64,000 bases of DNA from RPQJ01 sp963823535 (GCA_963823535.1 CAWGLZ010000006.1:1364001-1428000), one strand, 5' to 3'; positions 31,060 through 38,989 are shown, counted from the stretch's first letter. The notes: generated by a model from the sequence alone, not told the origin. Made by a program: numbers and translations.

Positions 31060-31814
31060 CCGAGACGACGCCCGCCCCTTCCGCCGGCGCGCCGCGCAAG
31101 CTGCGCTTCCACGTGCTGCGGCACGACCCCAGGGATCCGCACAGCGTCCCGGGCACCGAGGTGTTCGAACTCGAGGAAGCCGCCGGCATGACCCTGTTCA
31201 TCGCGCTCAACGAGATCCGCGAGAACCTCGACGCCTCGCTGGCGTTCGATTTCGTCTGCCGCGCCGGCATCTGCGGCAGCTGCGGCATGGTGATCAACGG
31301 TCGCCCGGGACTCGCCTGCCGGACGCTCACCCAGGACCTGCCAGCCGACATCACGCTCGCCCCCCTGCCGGTGTTCGAGCTGATCGCGGACCTGTCGGTG
31401 AACACCGGCAAGTGGATGCGGGAGATGAGCGAGCACCTCGAGACGTGGGTGCACTCGGCCGACGGGGATCCGGACCTGCGCCGCATCGAGGCCCAGATGG
31501 ACCCGGACCTCGCCGATAGCATCTACGAACTCGACCGCTGCATCGAATGCGGTTGCTGCGTGGCGGCCTGCGGCACGGCGCGCATGCGCGAGGACTTCGT
31601 CGGGGCGGTCGGTCTCAACAAGATCGCCCGCTTCGCCCTGGATCCACGCGACGCCCGCAAGGACGAGGATTTCTACGAGCTGGTGGGCACCGACGACGGC
31701 GTCTTCGGCTGCATGACGCTGCTCGGCTGCCACGACGTCTGCCCGAAGGCGCTGCCGCTGCAGACCCAGATCGCGTTCCTGCGCCGCCGGATGGCGCGCA
31801 CGGGCCTCGGTTGA
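31056..31814 (+). CDS. frdB: Fumarate reductase / succinate dehydrogenase iron-sulfur subunit
   Basis: The 252-residue subunit wires the flavin to the haems. The [2Fe-2S] ligands are Cys68, 73, 76 and 88. The [4Fe-4S] ligands are Cys162, 165, 168 and 229, and the [3Fe-4S] ligands are Cys172, 219 and 225 (CIECGCCVAAC and CMTLLGCHDVC). The C-terminal third is close to Wolinella FrdB as I recall it, including GTARMREDFVGAVGLNKI and DDGVFGCMTLLGCHDVCPK. The ATG overlaps the frdA stop (ATGA). Confidence 0.96.
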   Translation: MTETTPAPSAGAPRKLRFHVLRHDPRDPHSVPGTEVFELEEAAGMTLFIALNEIRENLDASLAFDFVCRAGICGSCGMVINGRPGLACRTLTQDLPADITLAPLPVFELIADLSVNTGKWMREMSEHLETWVHSADGDPDLRRIEAQMDPDLADSIYELDRCIECGCCVAACGTARMREDFVGAVGLNKIARFALDPRDARKDEDFYELVGTDDGVFGCMTLLGCHDVCPKALPLQTQIAFLRRRMARTGLG

Positions 31815-31820
31815 GGGGTC

Positions 31821-31875
31821 TTAGCAAGTTCTTAGGATTCGCCTAGCGAGCATTTAGCAATCGGCGCGGCGCCGA
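31821..31875. promoter_or_regulatory. Direct repeats and small palindrome between frdB and the cytochrome c gene
   Basis: TTAGCAA occurs at 31821-31827 and again at 31854-31860, 33 bases apart, about three helical turns. A short palindrome TCGGCGC-G-GCGCCGA follows at 31861-31875. This 104-base gap is richer in A/T than its surroundings and could hold the cytochrome promoter with paired regulator sites. It could also simply end frd transcription. Confidence 0.3.
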
Positions 31876-31918
31876 GCGCGCAGACTACCCCTCAACACAG
31901 AACGTGAGGGTGGTCATC

Positions 31919-32557
31919 ATGGTCAGGACAGCAGTGCTCGGCGCCGTGGCGGGTCTCGCCGCGGCCATCGTGGTTCCAGCCGCCGCGATCGCGGCCGACG
32001 GGGTGCCCGACTCCCAGGTGGCGCGCGGGCGGTACCTGACGGTCGTGGGCGGGTGCAACGACTGCCATACGGCCGGGTACCCGGAGCAGGGCGGAGCGGT
32101 CCCCGAGAGTGAATGGCTGACCGGGGTCGCGATGGGCTACCAGGGGCCGTGGGGCACCACGTATCCGGCCAACCTGCGCCTGGTCGTCCAGTCGATGACC
32201 GAGGCGCAGTGGCTGAAGCACGCGCGCCAGGAGCGCCTGCCACCGATGCCGTGGTTCAACCTCCGCCAGATGACCGACGAGGACCTCGCGGCCATGTACG
32301 CGTACATCCGCAGCCTGGGAGCGCCGGGTGTCGCGGCGCCGGCCTACGTGGCACCGGGCGGCAAGGTCACTACGCCGTACATCGTCTTCGTGCCGCAGGT
32401 GGATCCCGCGGCAGGCAGCGACCCGCTGAGGCACGTCAGCGGGGAACCTCGCTCAGGAGCACGGGTCGTCGCACGTGAAACCGGAAGCGGCCGCGGCCCG
32501 TCTTCTCGATGCGCAGGGTCGGGCAGCGCTCTTCGAGCCGGCGCTGCAGCAGGATGA
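31919..32557 (+). CDS. Periplasmic c-type cytochrome; C-terminus probably frameshifted
   Basis: A signal peptide (about residues 1-27) precedes a small cytochrome c domain with the haem motif CNDCH near residue 46 and LPPMPWFNL, whose Met is the likely axial ligand, near 110. Start ATG 31919 is preferred; an upstream in-frame GTG is possible. The cytochrome part ends near TPYIVFVPQVDPAA. The remaining 45 or so residues are Arg/Ser/Gly-rich and antisense to the converging gene by 122 bases. A TGA at 32427-32429, one frame off and inside a hairpin, is probably the true end. It may donate or accept electrons in the periplasm. Confidence 0.75.
   Translation: MVRTAVLGAVAGLAAAIVVPAAAIAADGVPDSQVARGRYLTVVGGCNDCHTAGYPEQGGAVPESEWLTGVAMGYQGPWGTTYPANLRLVVQSMTEAQWLKHARQERLPPMPWFNLRQMTDEDLAAMYAYIRSLGAPGVAAPAYVAPGGKVTTPYIVFVPQVDPAAGSDPLRHVSGEPRSGARVVARETGSGRGPSSRCAGSGSALRAGAAAG
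32422..32443. terminator. Hairpin shared by two converging genes, with a stop codon in each arm
   Basis: CCCGCTGA-GGCACG-TCAGCGGG is an 8-bp perfect stem. The right arm contains the minus-strand TGA (32438-32436) of the PPOX/GAF gene. The left arm contains a TGA on the plus strand, which would end the cytochrome gene if a one-base shift is corrected. It could end transcription in both directions, although no T-run follows. Confidence 0.45.
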
Positions 32558-33779
32558 GCCTGGCCTCGAGGTTCTCGCTGATATCCGGCAGCCGGATGGA
32601 TGGATCGAGGCGCAGTTCGCGGTTGGTGTAGTCGACGCGCTGCTCCTCGGTGTGGCCGCGCAGCAGGCGCCAGAGAATGGCGCCGGCCACGCCCTTGATG
32701 AGGTAGTCCTGGTCCACGAAGATGCTGTCGTTCTCTGCATAGCGGCGGATGCGCAGCGGGGCTCCGGCGGGCGAGGCCGGGGTCCGTAGCGGCCCCGCGG
32801 GCTCCTCGTGCGTCTCGCTACCTTCCTCGAGCAGGGCCGCCATCGCCCCGACGTGGCTCGCCAGCGTGGCGAACGCGTCTTCTTCGTCGTAGCCAAACCG
32901 CGCGGTCTGGGTGCTTTCCGCGAACAGCACCCCCAGCAATCGGGGGCCGGCCAGGATCGGCACGGCGATCTGGCTCTGGGATCCCGGCAGGCCGGGAAAC
33001 GGGATCTCGCCGTCGATGCCCGCCGTCGCGCCGCGTCGCTCGGCGTCGTTCCGCATGGCGCGGCCGTAGCCGAACTCCGAGGTGGCGTGCGAGATGCGGA
33101 TCGGAATGCCCGCCAGCGCGGCGGCGCCGATCACGCCCTCGCCCGGCCGGACTTCCGCACCGATGCCGGACTGCGGGTAGCCCCGACTCGCCACCGAGTA
33201 GAGCGTGCCACGCGCAGGATCGTGCATCAGGACCATGGCCGGCGAGACGCCGAAGCGACCCTGCAGTTCCTCGAGCAGGCCGTCCAGCAGCCCCGCGAGG
33301 TCGCCGGCGGCCGACAGCCGGGCCATGGCGGCGCGCACGTCTGCGAGTCCGACCGGCTCGGTTGCGGCGATGGCCGACGCCGTGCCGGGCACCTCGACGA
33401 CGGACTCGACGCGATAGACGTCGGCACCGCGCAGCTTGAACACGCCGGTCATCCCGGAATGCGAGGCGATGCCGGCGAGTTTCGCCTTCATGCACTCGAA
33501 GAGCGGCCCGGACTCCTCCGTCCGCAGGTAGTGCACGGCGAGCTTGAACTGGGCACCGGTCTCCGCATGCGCCACGACCACAGTCGCGCGGGGGTTCTCG
33601 AGCACGTTCTGCCGGGTCTTGCTGAAGAACTGGAACGACAGGGCCACGTGCCGGGCGTCGACGTAGTGCACCTCGGAGATGTAGGACACGTTCGGCGTGC
33701 CGTCGCCGGCGCAGGTGGCGATCACCGCGGGCACGGCCCCTTCGAGGCACGGACGGATGGCGCTGAGCGGCAGCGTCAC
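32436..33779 (-). CDS. PPOX-fold / GAF / winged-helix-like multidomain protein
   Basis: The 447-residue protein has three parts. Residues 1-150 form a pyridoxamine-phosphate-oxidase-like split-barrel flavin or haem-binding domain (VIATCAGDGTPNVSYISEVHYVD). Residues 170-320 form a GAF sensor domain (PFPGLPGSQSQIAVPILAGPRLLGVLF). Residues 340-447 form a basic region with NRELRLDPSIRLPDISENLEARLILL that resembles winged-helix output domains. It may sense a redox or flavin-linked signal and regulate genes, but no such protein is characterised to my knowledge. GTG 33779 overlaps the upstream PPOX gene stop (GTGA). Confidence 0.7.
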   Translation of the reverse strand: MTLPLSAIRPCLEGAVPAVIATCAGDGTPNVSYISEVHYVDARHVALSFQFFSKTRQNVLENPRATVVVAHAETGAQFKLAVHYLRTEESGPLFECMKAKLAGIASHSGMTGVFKLRGADVYRVESVVEVPGTASAIAATEPVGLADVRAAMARLSAAGDLAGLLDGLLEELQGRFGVSPAMVLMHDPARGTLYSVASRGYPQSGIGAEVRPGEGVIGAAALAGIPIRISHATSEFGYGRAMRNDAERRGATAGIDGEIPFPGLPGSQSQIAVPILAGPRLLGVLFAESTQTARFGYDEEDAFATLASHVGAMAALLEEGSETHEEPAGPLRTPASPAGAPLRIRRYAENDSIFVDQDYLIKGVAGAILWRLLRGHTEEQRVDYTNRELRLDPSIRLPDISENLEARLILLQRRLEERCPTLRIEKTGRGRFRFHVRRPVLLSEVPR

Positions 33780-34291
33780 GCGCGTCGCTCGAGCGGCTGG
33801 CCCGCGGCCGGTCCTGGCGTCTGCTGAAACGCGGCGGACGGCGTGAAGGCGATCGCGCCGAGGTCCCGCGGTGGGCGGCCCCAGAACGCCTCCGCGAAGT
33901 CGCGCGAATAGCCGATCCGGCAGAGGTCGTCGACCCACGCGGCGCGATGGGCGGCCGCAATCTCGTGGTCGGACCGGGTGACCCTCACCGGCCGGGCGTC
34001 CGTGCCCTTGAGCTGGATCGTCAGGTGGGTGCTCGGCTGGCTGAAGACGACTGCCACCATGCCACTGGCCGCGATGTCGGCGAGCACGGTTGCCGCCTGC
34101 GACGGCTCGACGAGCACGGTGACCCGTCTCCGGTCCCGGGAGACCCGGCAGCCGCAGCCGCGCACCGCATCGGGGACCAGCGCGGCGCTCCGCGAGGCAA
34201 CGATGACCGAGACGCCGCCGAGGATGAACCGCGCGTGCTCCTCGTCGAGCCGGGAACCCCTGGGTCTGTCTGCCGCCATGGCCAACATCAT
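33776..34291 (-). CDS. PPOX-family (pyridoxamine-phosphate-oxidase-fold) protein
   Basis: The 171-residue protein resembles the split-barrel PPOX family, with ILGGVSVIVASRSAALVPDAVRGCG at the start and HLTIQLKGTDARPV in the middle. The end region (RIGYSRDFAEAFWGRPPRDLGAIAFTP) is typical of small FMN-binding members. The reaction is unknown. Several ATGs are close together (34291, 34288, 34279); I prefer 34291 because GGGGA lies eight bases upstream. It is the first gene of a two-gene unit with the PPOX/GAF protein. Confidence 0.7.
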   Translation of the reverse strand: MMLAMAADRPRGSRLDEEHARFILGGVSVIVASRSAALVPDAVRGCGCRVSRDRRRVTVLVEPSQAATVLADIAASGMVAVVFSQPSTHLTIQLKGTDARPVRVTRSDHEIAAAHRAAWVDDLCRIGYSRDFAEAFWGRPPRDLGAIAFTPSAAFQQTPGPAAGQPLERRA

Positions 34292-34379
34292 AGCGGCGTC
34301 CCCGCGAGGCGGCCTCTCCCGGACCCCGGACCCCGGGGGCCCGTGTGGACCGTCCGGGCCGTCCGGTGCCGACGTGCCC

Positions 34380-34401
34380 CTGTACAAGTGAATCTGTACA
34401 G
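34380..34401. promoter_or_regulatory. Paired TGTACA boxes upstream of the fasciclin gene
   Basis: CTGTACA-AGTGAATC-TGTACAG is an inverted repeat; because TGTACA is itself palindromic the two boxes are also direct repeats 14 bases apart. It lies between the divergent PPOX and fasciclin genes, so it could control both. TGTACA-type boxes are bound by some MerR-family light regulators (LitR/CarH group); the link here is a guess. Confidence 0.4.
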
Positions 34402-34477
34402 CGACGAGGCCGCGAATGGTCGGGGGCAGGGGCACGGTGCCCCTCGCACCCAGAACAAACATGCAGGAGAAGCACCG

Positions 34478-35017
34478 ATGAACAGGAAATCGTTTGTCGC
34501 CGCGGCCGCCGCGGCCGTCGCACTGGCCTTCGGCCTCGTCGCCGCGCCGCAGGCCTCCGCGAAGCAGCCCACACCCGCCAACAACATCGTCGACGTGGCG
34601 ATCGCAGTGAACTCGTCGGGCCCGTTTGCGGGCGCCTTCGATACCCTGATCGCCGCCGTGCTGGCGGCCGACCCGGCCGTTCTCAAGCGGTTGACCAGAA
34701 AGGGCCAGTCGACGGTCTTCGCGCCGACGGATGACGCGTTCGGGGCCCTCGGCCTCAACGCGGACAATGTTGGCGACCTGCCGCAGGCGGCCCTGACCGA
34801 GATCCTGCTCTATCACGTGGTCACCGGCAGGCGCGACTCGAACGAAGTGCTCTCGAGCACGCAGTTGCGGACCCTGCAGGGCAGTTTCCTGCAGCAGTCG
34901 GCGGGTCGGCTGACCGACAACCTCGGGCGGGAGGCGAACATCATCGTGACGGACGTGCCGGCGTCGAACGGCATCATCCACGCTATCGACGCGGTCGTGT
35001 TGCCGTTCGCGCCCTGA
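34478..35017 (+). CDS. Secreted fasciclin (FAS1) domain protein
   Basis: The 179-residue protein has a signal peptide (residues 1-28, ending QASA) and a single FAS1 domain. Both conserved FAS1 boxes are visible: STVFAPTDDAFGAL (H1, near residue 80) and NGIIHAIDAVVLPF (H2, at the C-terminus), with YHVV between. FAS1 proteins are extracellular adhesion modules, and some bacterial ones bind small ligands. CAGGAGA precedes the ATG. A strong hairpin follows the stop, so it is probably a single-gene unit. Confidence 0.92.
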   Translation: MNRKSFVAAAAAAVALAFGLVAAPQASAKQPTPANNIVDVAIAVNSSGPFAGAFDTLIAAVLAADPAVLKRLTRKGQSTVFAPTDDAFGALGLNADNVGDLPQAALTEILLYHVVTGRRDSNEVLSSTQLRTLQGSFLQQSAGRLTDNLGREANIIVTDVPASNGIIHAIDAVVLPFAP

Positions 35018-35040
35018 ACCGCGGGCGCCTTCGGGATGAT

Positions 35041-35073
35041 GCGGTGCGCCCGGGGCTGGCCCGGGCGCACCGC
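35041..35073. terminator. Strong terminator-like hairpin after the fasciclin gene
   Basis: A 14-bp perfect inverted repeat (GCGGTGCGCCCGGG and its complement) with loop GCTGG lies 23 bases after the fasciclin stop. There is no clear T-tract, so it is either a GC-rich intrinsic terminator or an mRNA 3-prime stabiliser. Confidence 0.65.
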
Positions 35074-35117
35074 TTCGGTTAGGGTCCGCGGACCTGACGC
35101 ACCCCGAGGAAGCGAAC

Positions 35118-36263
35118 ATGAGCCCGACCCGTGCCGGCGCCGTGATCCTGGCCACCTGCGCGATGCTGGCCGCCTTGCTGCCGGTGACCGGCCGTGCGGC
35201 GGACGGTGGCGGGTTGACCGACGAGGCGAGTATCGCGGCTCTGGTCGCGCGACTGGGCCTCGAGGAGTCGCCGACGCCCGTGCGGGAGCGGCCCGGCTGG
35301 AAACCGCCCGCGAAGATCGTGGTGTTCAGCCGGCAGCCCGAGAGCGAGGCCGCGCTGCGGGCGGCCGCGCCCGGCGTGGAACTGCTGTTCGCGGGGAGCC
35401 CGGAGGAGGCGCTGAAGCTGGCCGGGGACGCGGATGCCGCGCTCGGGCTGTGCTCCCCGGAACTGCTGGCGGCCGGTCCGGGCATCCGCTGGATCCAGTC
35501 CTACTCGGCCGGCGTGGAGCGCTGCGTCGCGCTGCCGGCCGTGCGCGAGCGCGACATCCTGCTCACCAACATGCAGCGTGTCGCCGGGCCGGTGATGGCC
35601 GAGCACGTGATGGCCATGATGCTGGCCTTCGCCCGTGGCCTGCACGTCTACATCCCGGAACGGATGGCCGGTCGCTGGACGCGCGACCTGCCGCCACCCG
35701 CGCAACTGCTGACCCTGGAGGGCAAGACCGTGCTGGTCGTCGGTCTCGGCGGCATCGGCACCGAGGTGGCGAGGCGCGCGCACGCGCTCGGCATGCGCGT
35801 GGTCGCGACCCGCGCGAGCGGGCGCGAGGGACCGTCGTACGTGAGCTACGTCGGGCTGCCTGACGAACTGCGCAAGCTCGCCGGCGAGGCGGACTTCATC
35901 GTCAACACGGTGCCGCTCACGCCGGCGACGACCGGGATGTTCGATGCCGGGTTCTTTGCCGCCGCCAGGCCGGGCGCCTTCTTCGTCAACGTGGGACGCG
36001 GACCCAGCGTGGTGCAGGACGACCTGATCGCGGCGCTGCGCAGCGGTCGGCTTGCCGGTGCCGGGCTCGACGTGACGGACCCCGAACCGCTGCCCGCGGA
36101 CAGCCCGCTCTGGCAGATGCAGAACGTGATCCTGACGCCGCACGTCTCCGCGGGCTCGGATCTCGGCAACGAAGTGCGTTTCGCCATTCTCCGCGAGAAC
36201 CTGCGGCGGTACGTGGCCGGGGAGAGGATGCTGTCGGTGGTGGACGTCGCGAAGGGCTACTAG
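35118..36263 (+). CDS. D-2-hydroxyacid dehydrogenase with a signal peptide
   Basis: The 381-residue protein has the NAD-dependent 2-hydroxyacid dehydrogenase fold: GKTVLVVGLGGIGTEVARRA is the Rossmann loop near residue 202. NTVPLTPATTGMFD and NVGRGPSVVQDDLIAAL follow, then the Asp/Glu and catalytic HVSAG segments. The catalytic Arg is expected in the NVGRG segment. Oddly, a plausible signal peptide precedes it (MSPTRAG, then a hydrophobic stretch ending GRAA). Export would be unusual for an NAD enzyme. A later start is possible but no convincing one with a ribosome site was seen. It converges on acr3 with a ten-base gap. Confidence 0.85.
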   Translation: MSPTRAGAVILATCAMLAALLPVTGRAADGGGLTDEASIAALVARLGLEESPTPVRERPGWKPPAKIVVFSRQPESEAALRAAAPGVELLFAGSPEEALKLAGDADAALGLCSPELLAAGPGIRWIQSYSAGVERCVALPAVRERDILLTNMQRVAGPVMAEHVMAMMLAFARGLHVYIPERMAGRWTRDLPPPAQLLTLEGKTVLVVGLGGIGTEVARRAHALGMRVVATRASGREGPSYVSYVGLPDELRKLAGEADFIVNTVPLTPATTGMFDAGFFAAARPGAFFVNVGRGPSVVQDDLIAALRSGRLAGAGLDVTDPEPLPADSPLWQMQNVILTPHVSAGSDLGNEVRFAILRENLRRYVAGERMLSVVDVAKGY

Positions 36264-36273
36264 GGCCGCGGGA

Positions 36274-37347
36274 TCAGCGCTGTCCGGCCTCGTACCAGTC
36301 CTTGCTCGAGGTGACGACCCTCACGACCAGCAGCATCACGGGCACCTCGATCAGCACGCCGACGACCGTCGCCAGCGCGGCACCCGATTCGAAGCCGAAC
36401 AGGCTGATGGCGGCGGCCACCGCCAGCTCGAAGAAATTCGACGCACCGATCAGGGCCGACGGGCACGCAATCTCGTGCTTTTCGCCGACCGCACGGTTGA
36501 GCCAGTAGGCGAGCGAGGAATTGAAGAACACCTGGATCAGGATCGGCACCGCAAGCAGTGCGATCACGAGCGGCTGCTTCAGGATGGCCTCGCCCTGGAA
36601 GGCGAACAGCAGCACCAGTGTCAGCAGCAGGGCGCCGATCGACCAGGGCCCCATCCGCGCCATGGCGGCTTCGAACGCCGCGTGGCCCCGCGCGAGCAGC
36701 GAACGCCGCCAGAGCTGCGCGATGATCACCGGGATCACGATGTAGACGACGACGGAGGTGATGAGCGTGCTCCACGGCACGGTGATCGACGCAATGCCGA
36801 GCAGCAGGCCCACGAGCGGCGCGAATGCCACGACCATGATCGCGTCGTTCAGCGCGACCTGGGTCAGGGTGAACAGCGGGTCGCCACCGGACAGCCGGCT
36901 CCATACGAACACCATGGCGGTACAGGGCGCCGCAGCCAGCAGGATCAGGCCCGCGACGTAGCTGTCGATCTGTTCCGCGGGCAGCAGCGGTGCGAACAGG
37001 TGGCGTACGAAAACCCAGGCCAGCAGCGCCATCGAGAAAGGCTTCACCAGCCAGTTGACGAACAGCGTGACCCCGATGCCGCGGCCATGGCGGCGGACCT
37101 CGTTCAGTGCGCCGAAATCCACCTTCACCAGCATCGGGATGATCATCACCCAGATCAGCAGCCCGACCGGCAGGTTGACGCGCGCGACTTCCATGCGGCC
37201 GACCGCCTGGAACAGGCCCGGCAGCAGCTGACCCGCCGCGATGCCGACGACGATGCACACGAACACCCAGAGCGTGAGGTAGCGCTCGAAGCCACTCATC
37301 GGCCGGCCTGAGGCCCGCTTGCCCGCCTGCTCGCATTGCACGGTCAT
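36274..37347 (-). CDS. acr3: Acr3-type arsenite efflux permease
   Basis: The 357-residue, ten-helix membrane protein belongs to the Acr3 branch of the bile/arsenite transporter superfamily. The signature LAAAPCTAMVFVWS holds the essential Cys (residue 142) in helix 4, and NDAIMVVAFAPLVGLLLG and ALIGASNFFELAVAAAISLFG near residue 300 are further family marks. It exports arsenite or antimonite using the proton gradient. No arsR or arsC lies nearby, so regulation is not visible. A second ATG at residue 17 (MSGFERYLTLW) could be the true start. Confidence 0.93.
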   Translation of the reverse strand: MTVQCEQAGKRASGRPMSGFERYLTLWVFVCIVVGIAAGQLLPGLFQAVGRMEVARVNLPVGLLIWVMIIPMLVKVDFGALNEVRRHGRGIGVTLFVNWLVKPFSMALLAWVFVRHLFAPLLPAEQIDSYVAGLILLAAAPCTAMVFVWSRLSGGDPLFTLTQVALNDAIMVVAFAPLVGLLLGIASITVPWSTLITSVVVYIVIPVIIAQLWRRSLLARGHAAFEAAMARMGPWSIGALLLTLVLLFAFQGEAILKQPLVIALLAVPILIQVFFNSSLAYWLNRAVGEKHEIACPSALIGASNFFELAVAAAISLFGFESGAALATVVGVLIEVPVMLLVVRVVTSSKDWYEAGQR

Positions 37348-37370
37348 GTCTGGGTCCTGCCGATCGCGCG

Positions 37371-38054
37371 TCAGGCCCGCGCCTTCAGTGCCTCCAGTTC
37401 ACGGCGCAGCGCCGCGACCTCGGCTTCGAGCGCCGAGAGCCGCTCGCCGATCCGAGGGGTGCCCGCCGCCACCGATGGCGATGCCGCGGGTTCCGTCTCG
37501 GCCGCAGGCGGCGCGTCGCCGCTGAACAGATGCATGTAGCGCGATTCCCGGCGGCCCGGTTCGCGCGACAGGCGCGCGACGAACGGCCCGTCGGGTCGCG
37601 TCATCAGGTCCTCGAGTTCGGATTCGACCTCGCTCACGTCGTGCAGCGCTGCGAGGCGGGCCGCGTGCGTGCGCAGTTCCCCCGGTGTCTGGGGTCCGCG
37701 CAGCAGCAGTTCGCAGACGATCGCCGTGCCCTGGGGCGAAAACCGCAGCGAGCCGAACTGAGTGTTGCAGAACAGATGCTGGAACTTCGGTACCCGGCTG
37801 CCAAAGCCTGATTTCTCCAGCACGAGCTGCCGCCGCATCAGCGCGTCCACCACGGACTGGACCTCGCGTTCGTCCAGGGCCAGCACCGGATCGCGGTTGC
37901 TCTTCTGGTTGCAGGCGTTGGTGAGTGCGTTCAGCGAGAGCGGGTACTGGTCGGGCGTCGCGATCTGCTTCTCGATCAGGCAGCCGATGACCCGTGCTTC
38001 GTGGGCGGTGAGTTCGATGGGCATCCGGCGCTCCGTGGGCTGGGTTTCCGTCAC
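37371..38054 (-). CDS. yceH: YceH family protein (DUF480)
   Basis: The 227-residue protein matches YceH: two winged-helix-like repeats (about residues 12-90 and 100-175) with ELTAHEARVIGCLIEKQIATPDQYPLSLNALTNACNQKSNRDP as the family hallmark. It ends with a short coiled coil (RLSALEAEVAALRRELEALKA). Function is unknown; the fold suggests nucleic acid or protein binding. A disordered Ala/Pro-rich linker separates the coil from the core. It lies just downstream of no other co-directional gene, since the acyltransferase diverges from it by 44 bases. Confidence 0.92.
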   Translation of the reverse strand: MTETQPTERRMPIELTAHEARVIGCLIEKQIATPDQYPLSLNALTNACNQKSNRDPVLALDEREVQSVVDALMRRQLVLEKSGFGSRVPKFQHLFCNTQFGSLRFSPQGTAIVCELLLRGPQTPGELRTHAARLAALHDVSEVESELEDLMTRPDGPFVARLSREPGRRESRYMHLFSGDAPPAAETEPAASPSVAAGTPRIGERLSALEAEVAALRRELEALKARA

Positions 38055-38098
38055 TTCGGCGGGGCATAATCGCTCCCACGGCAGGAGGATACTACCCG

Positions 38099-38989
38099 GT
38101 GCAGGAACGCGGCGGTTCGACGCTCAAGGGCGTGGTGACGATCACGCTGATGGTGGTCAACGTCATCGCCTGGTGTTCGCTGCTCTTCACGGTCGCGGTG
38201 CTCAGGCTCCTGGTGCCCATTCCTGCCTGGCGGCGCTGGACGAGCCGGGTGATGACGGCGCTGGCCGAGGGCTGGATCGGGACGAACAACGCGCTGTTCC
38301 GCCTGATGGGGGCGTTGCCGCTCGATACGCGGGGCCTCGAGGGGCTCTCGACCCGGGAGTGGTACCTGGTCGTGTCCAATCACCGGTCGTGGGTGGACAT
38401 CCTGGTGCTGCAGGCGGTCTTCAACCGTCGCATCCCGTTCCTCAAGTTCTTCCTCAAGCAGCAGCTCATCTGGGTGCCGTTCCTCGGGATCGCCTGGTGG
38501 GCGCTCGACTTTCCCTTCATGCGGCGCTACAGCTCGGCCTACCTCGAGAAGCACCCCGAGCATCGCGGCAAGGATCTCGAGGCGACACAGCGCGCCTGCG
38601 AGAAGTTCCGGCTCATCCCCACCTCCGTCATGAACTTCGTCGAGGGCACGCGCTACACACCGGCGAAGCATGCCGCGTTCAAGTCGCCGTACCGGCACCT
38701 GCTGCCGCCACGCGCGGGAGGCGTCTCGTTCGTGCTGTCGGCCATGGGGGGCATGCTGCACGCCCTGCTGGACGTCACGATCGCCTACACGACCGGCACG
38801 CCCAGCCTGTGGGACCTGTGCTGCGGCCGCGTGGGCCGCGTGATCGTCGACGTACGGCGCCGGCCGATCGAGGCGTGGTTGTCGGCGGGCGACTACATGA
38901 GCGATCCGGACTTCCGCGCGCGCTTCCAGGACTGGCTGGGCGGAGTGTGGCGCGAGAAGGACGATCGACTCGATCGCCTGATGGACTGA
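38099..38989 (+). CDS. YihG-like 1-acylglycerol-phosphate acyltransferase
   Basis: The 296-residue protein has an N-terminal membrane segment (about residues 10-38) and a PlsC-type acyltransferase domain. The catalytic NHRSWVD (HX4D, near residue 98) and the acceptor motif NFVEGTRYTP (near 180) are clear. The long form with KFFLKQQLIWVPFLGIAWWALDFPFM matches the YihG branch, which acylates lysophosphatidic acid. The start is GTG 38099, with GGAGG about ten bases upstream. A thioesterase gene follows after nine bases and is probably in the same operon. Confidence 0.9.
   Translation: MQERGGSTLKGVVTITLMVVNVIAWCSLLFTVAVLRLLVPIPAWRRWTSRVMTALAEGWIGTNNALFRLMGALPLDTRGLEGLSTREWYLVVSNHRSWVDILVLQAVFNRRIPFLKFFLKQQLIWVPFLGIAWWALDFPFMRRYSSAYLEKHPEHRGKDLEATQRACEKFRLIPTSVMNFVEGTRYTPAKHAAFKSPYRHLLPPRAGGVSFVLSAMGGMLHALLDVTIAYTTGTPSLWDLCCGRVGRVIVDVRRRPIEAWLSAGDYMSDPDFRARFQDWLGGVWREKDDRLDRLMD

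Noticed and set aside
34321..34375. CCGGACCCCGGACCCCGGG repeat as a possible mobile or CRISPR-like repeat
   Set aside because: It is a short GC-rich tandem of a few bases with no further copies or spacer structure.
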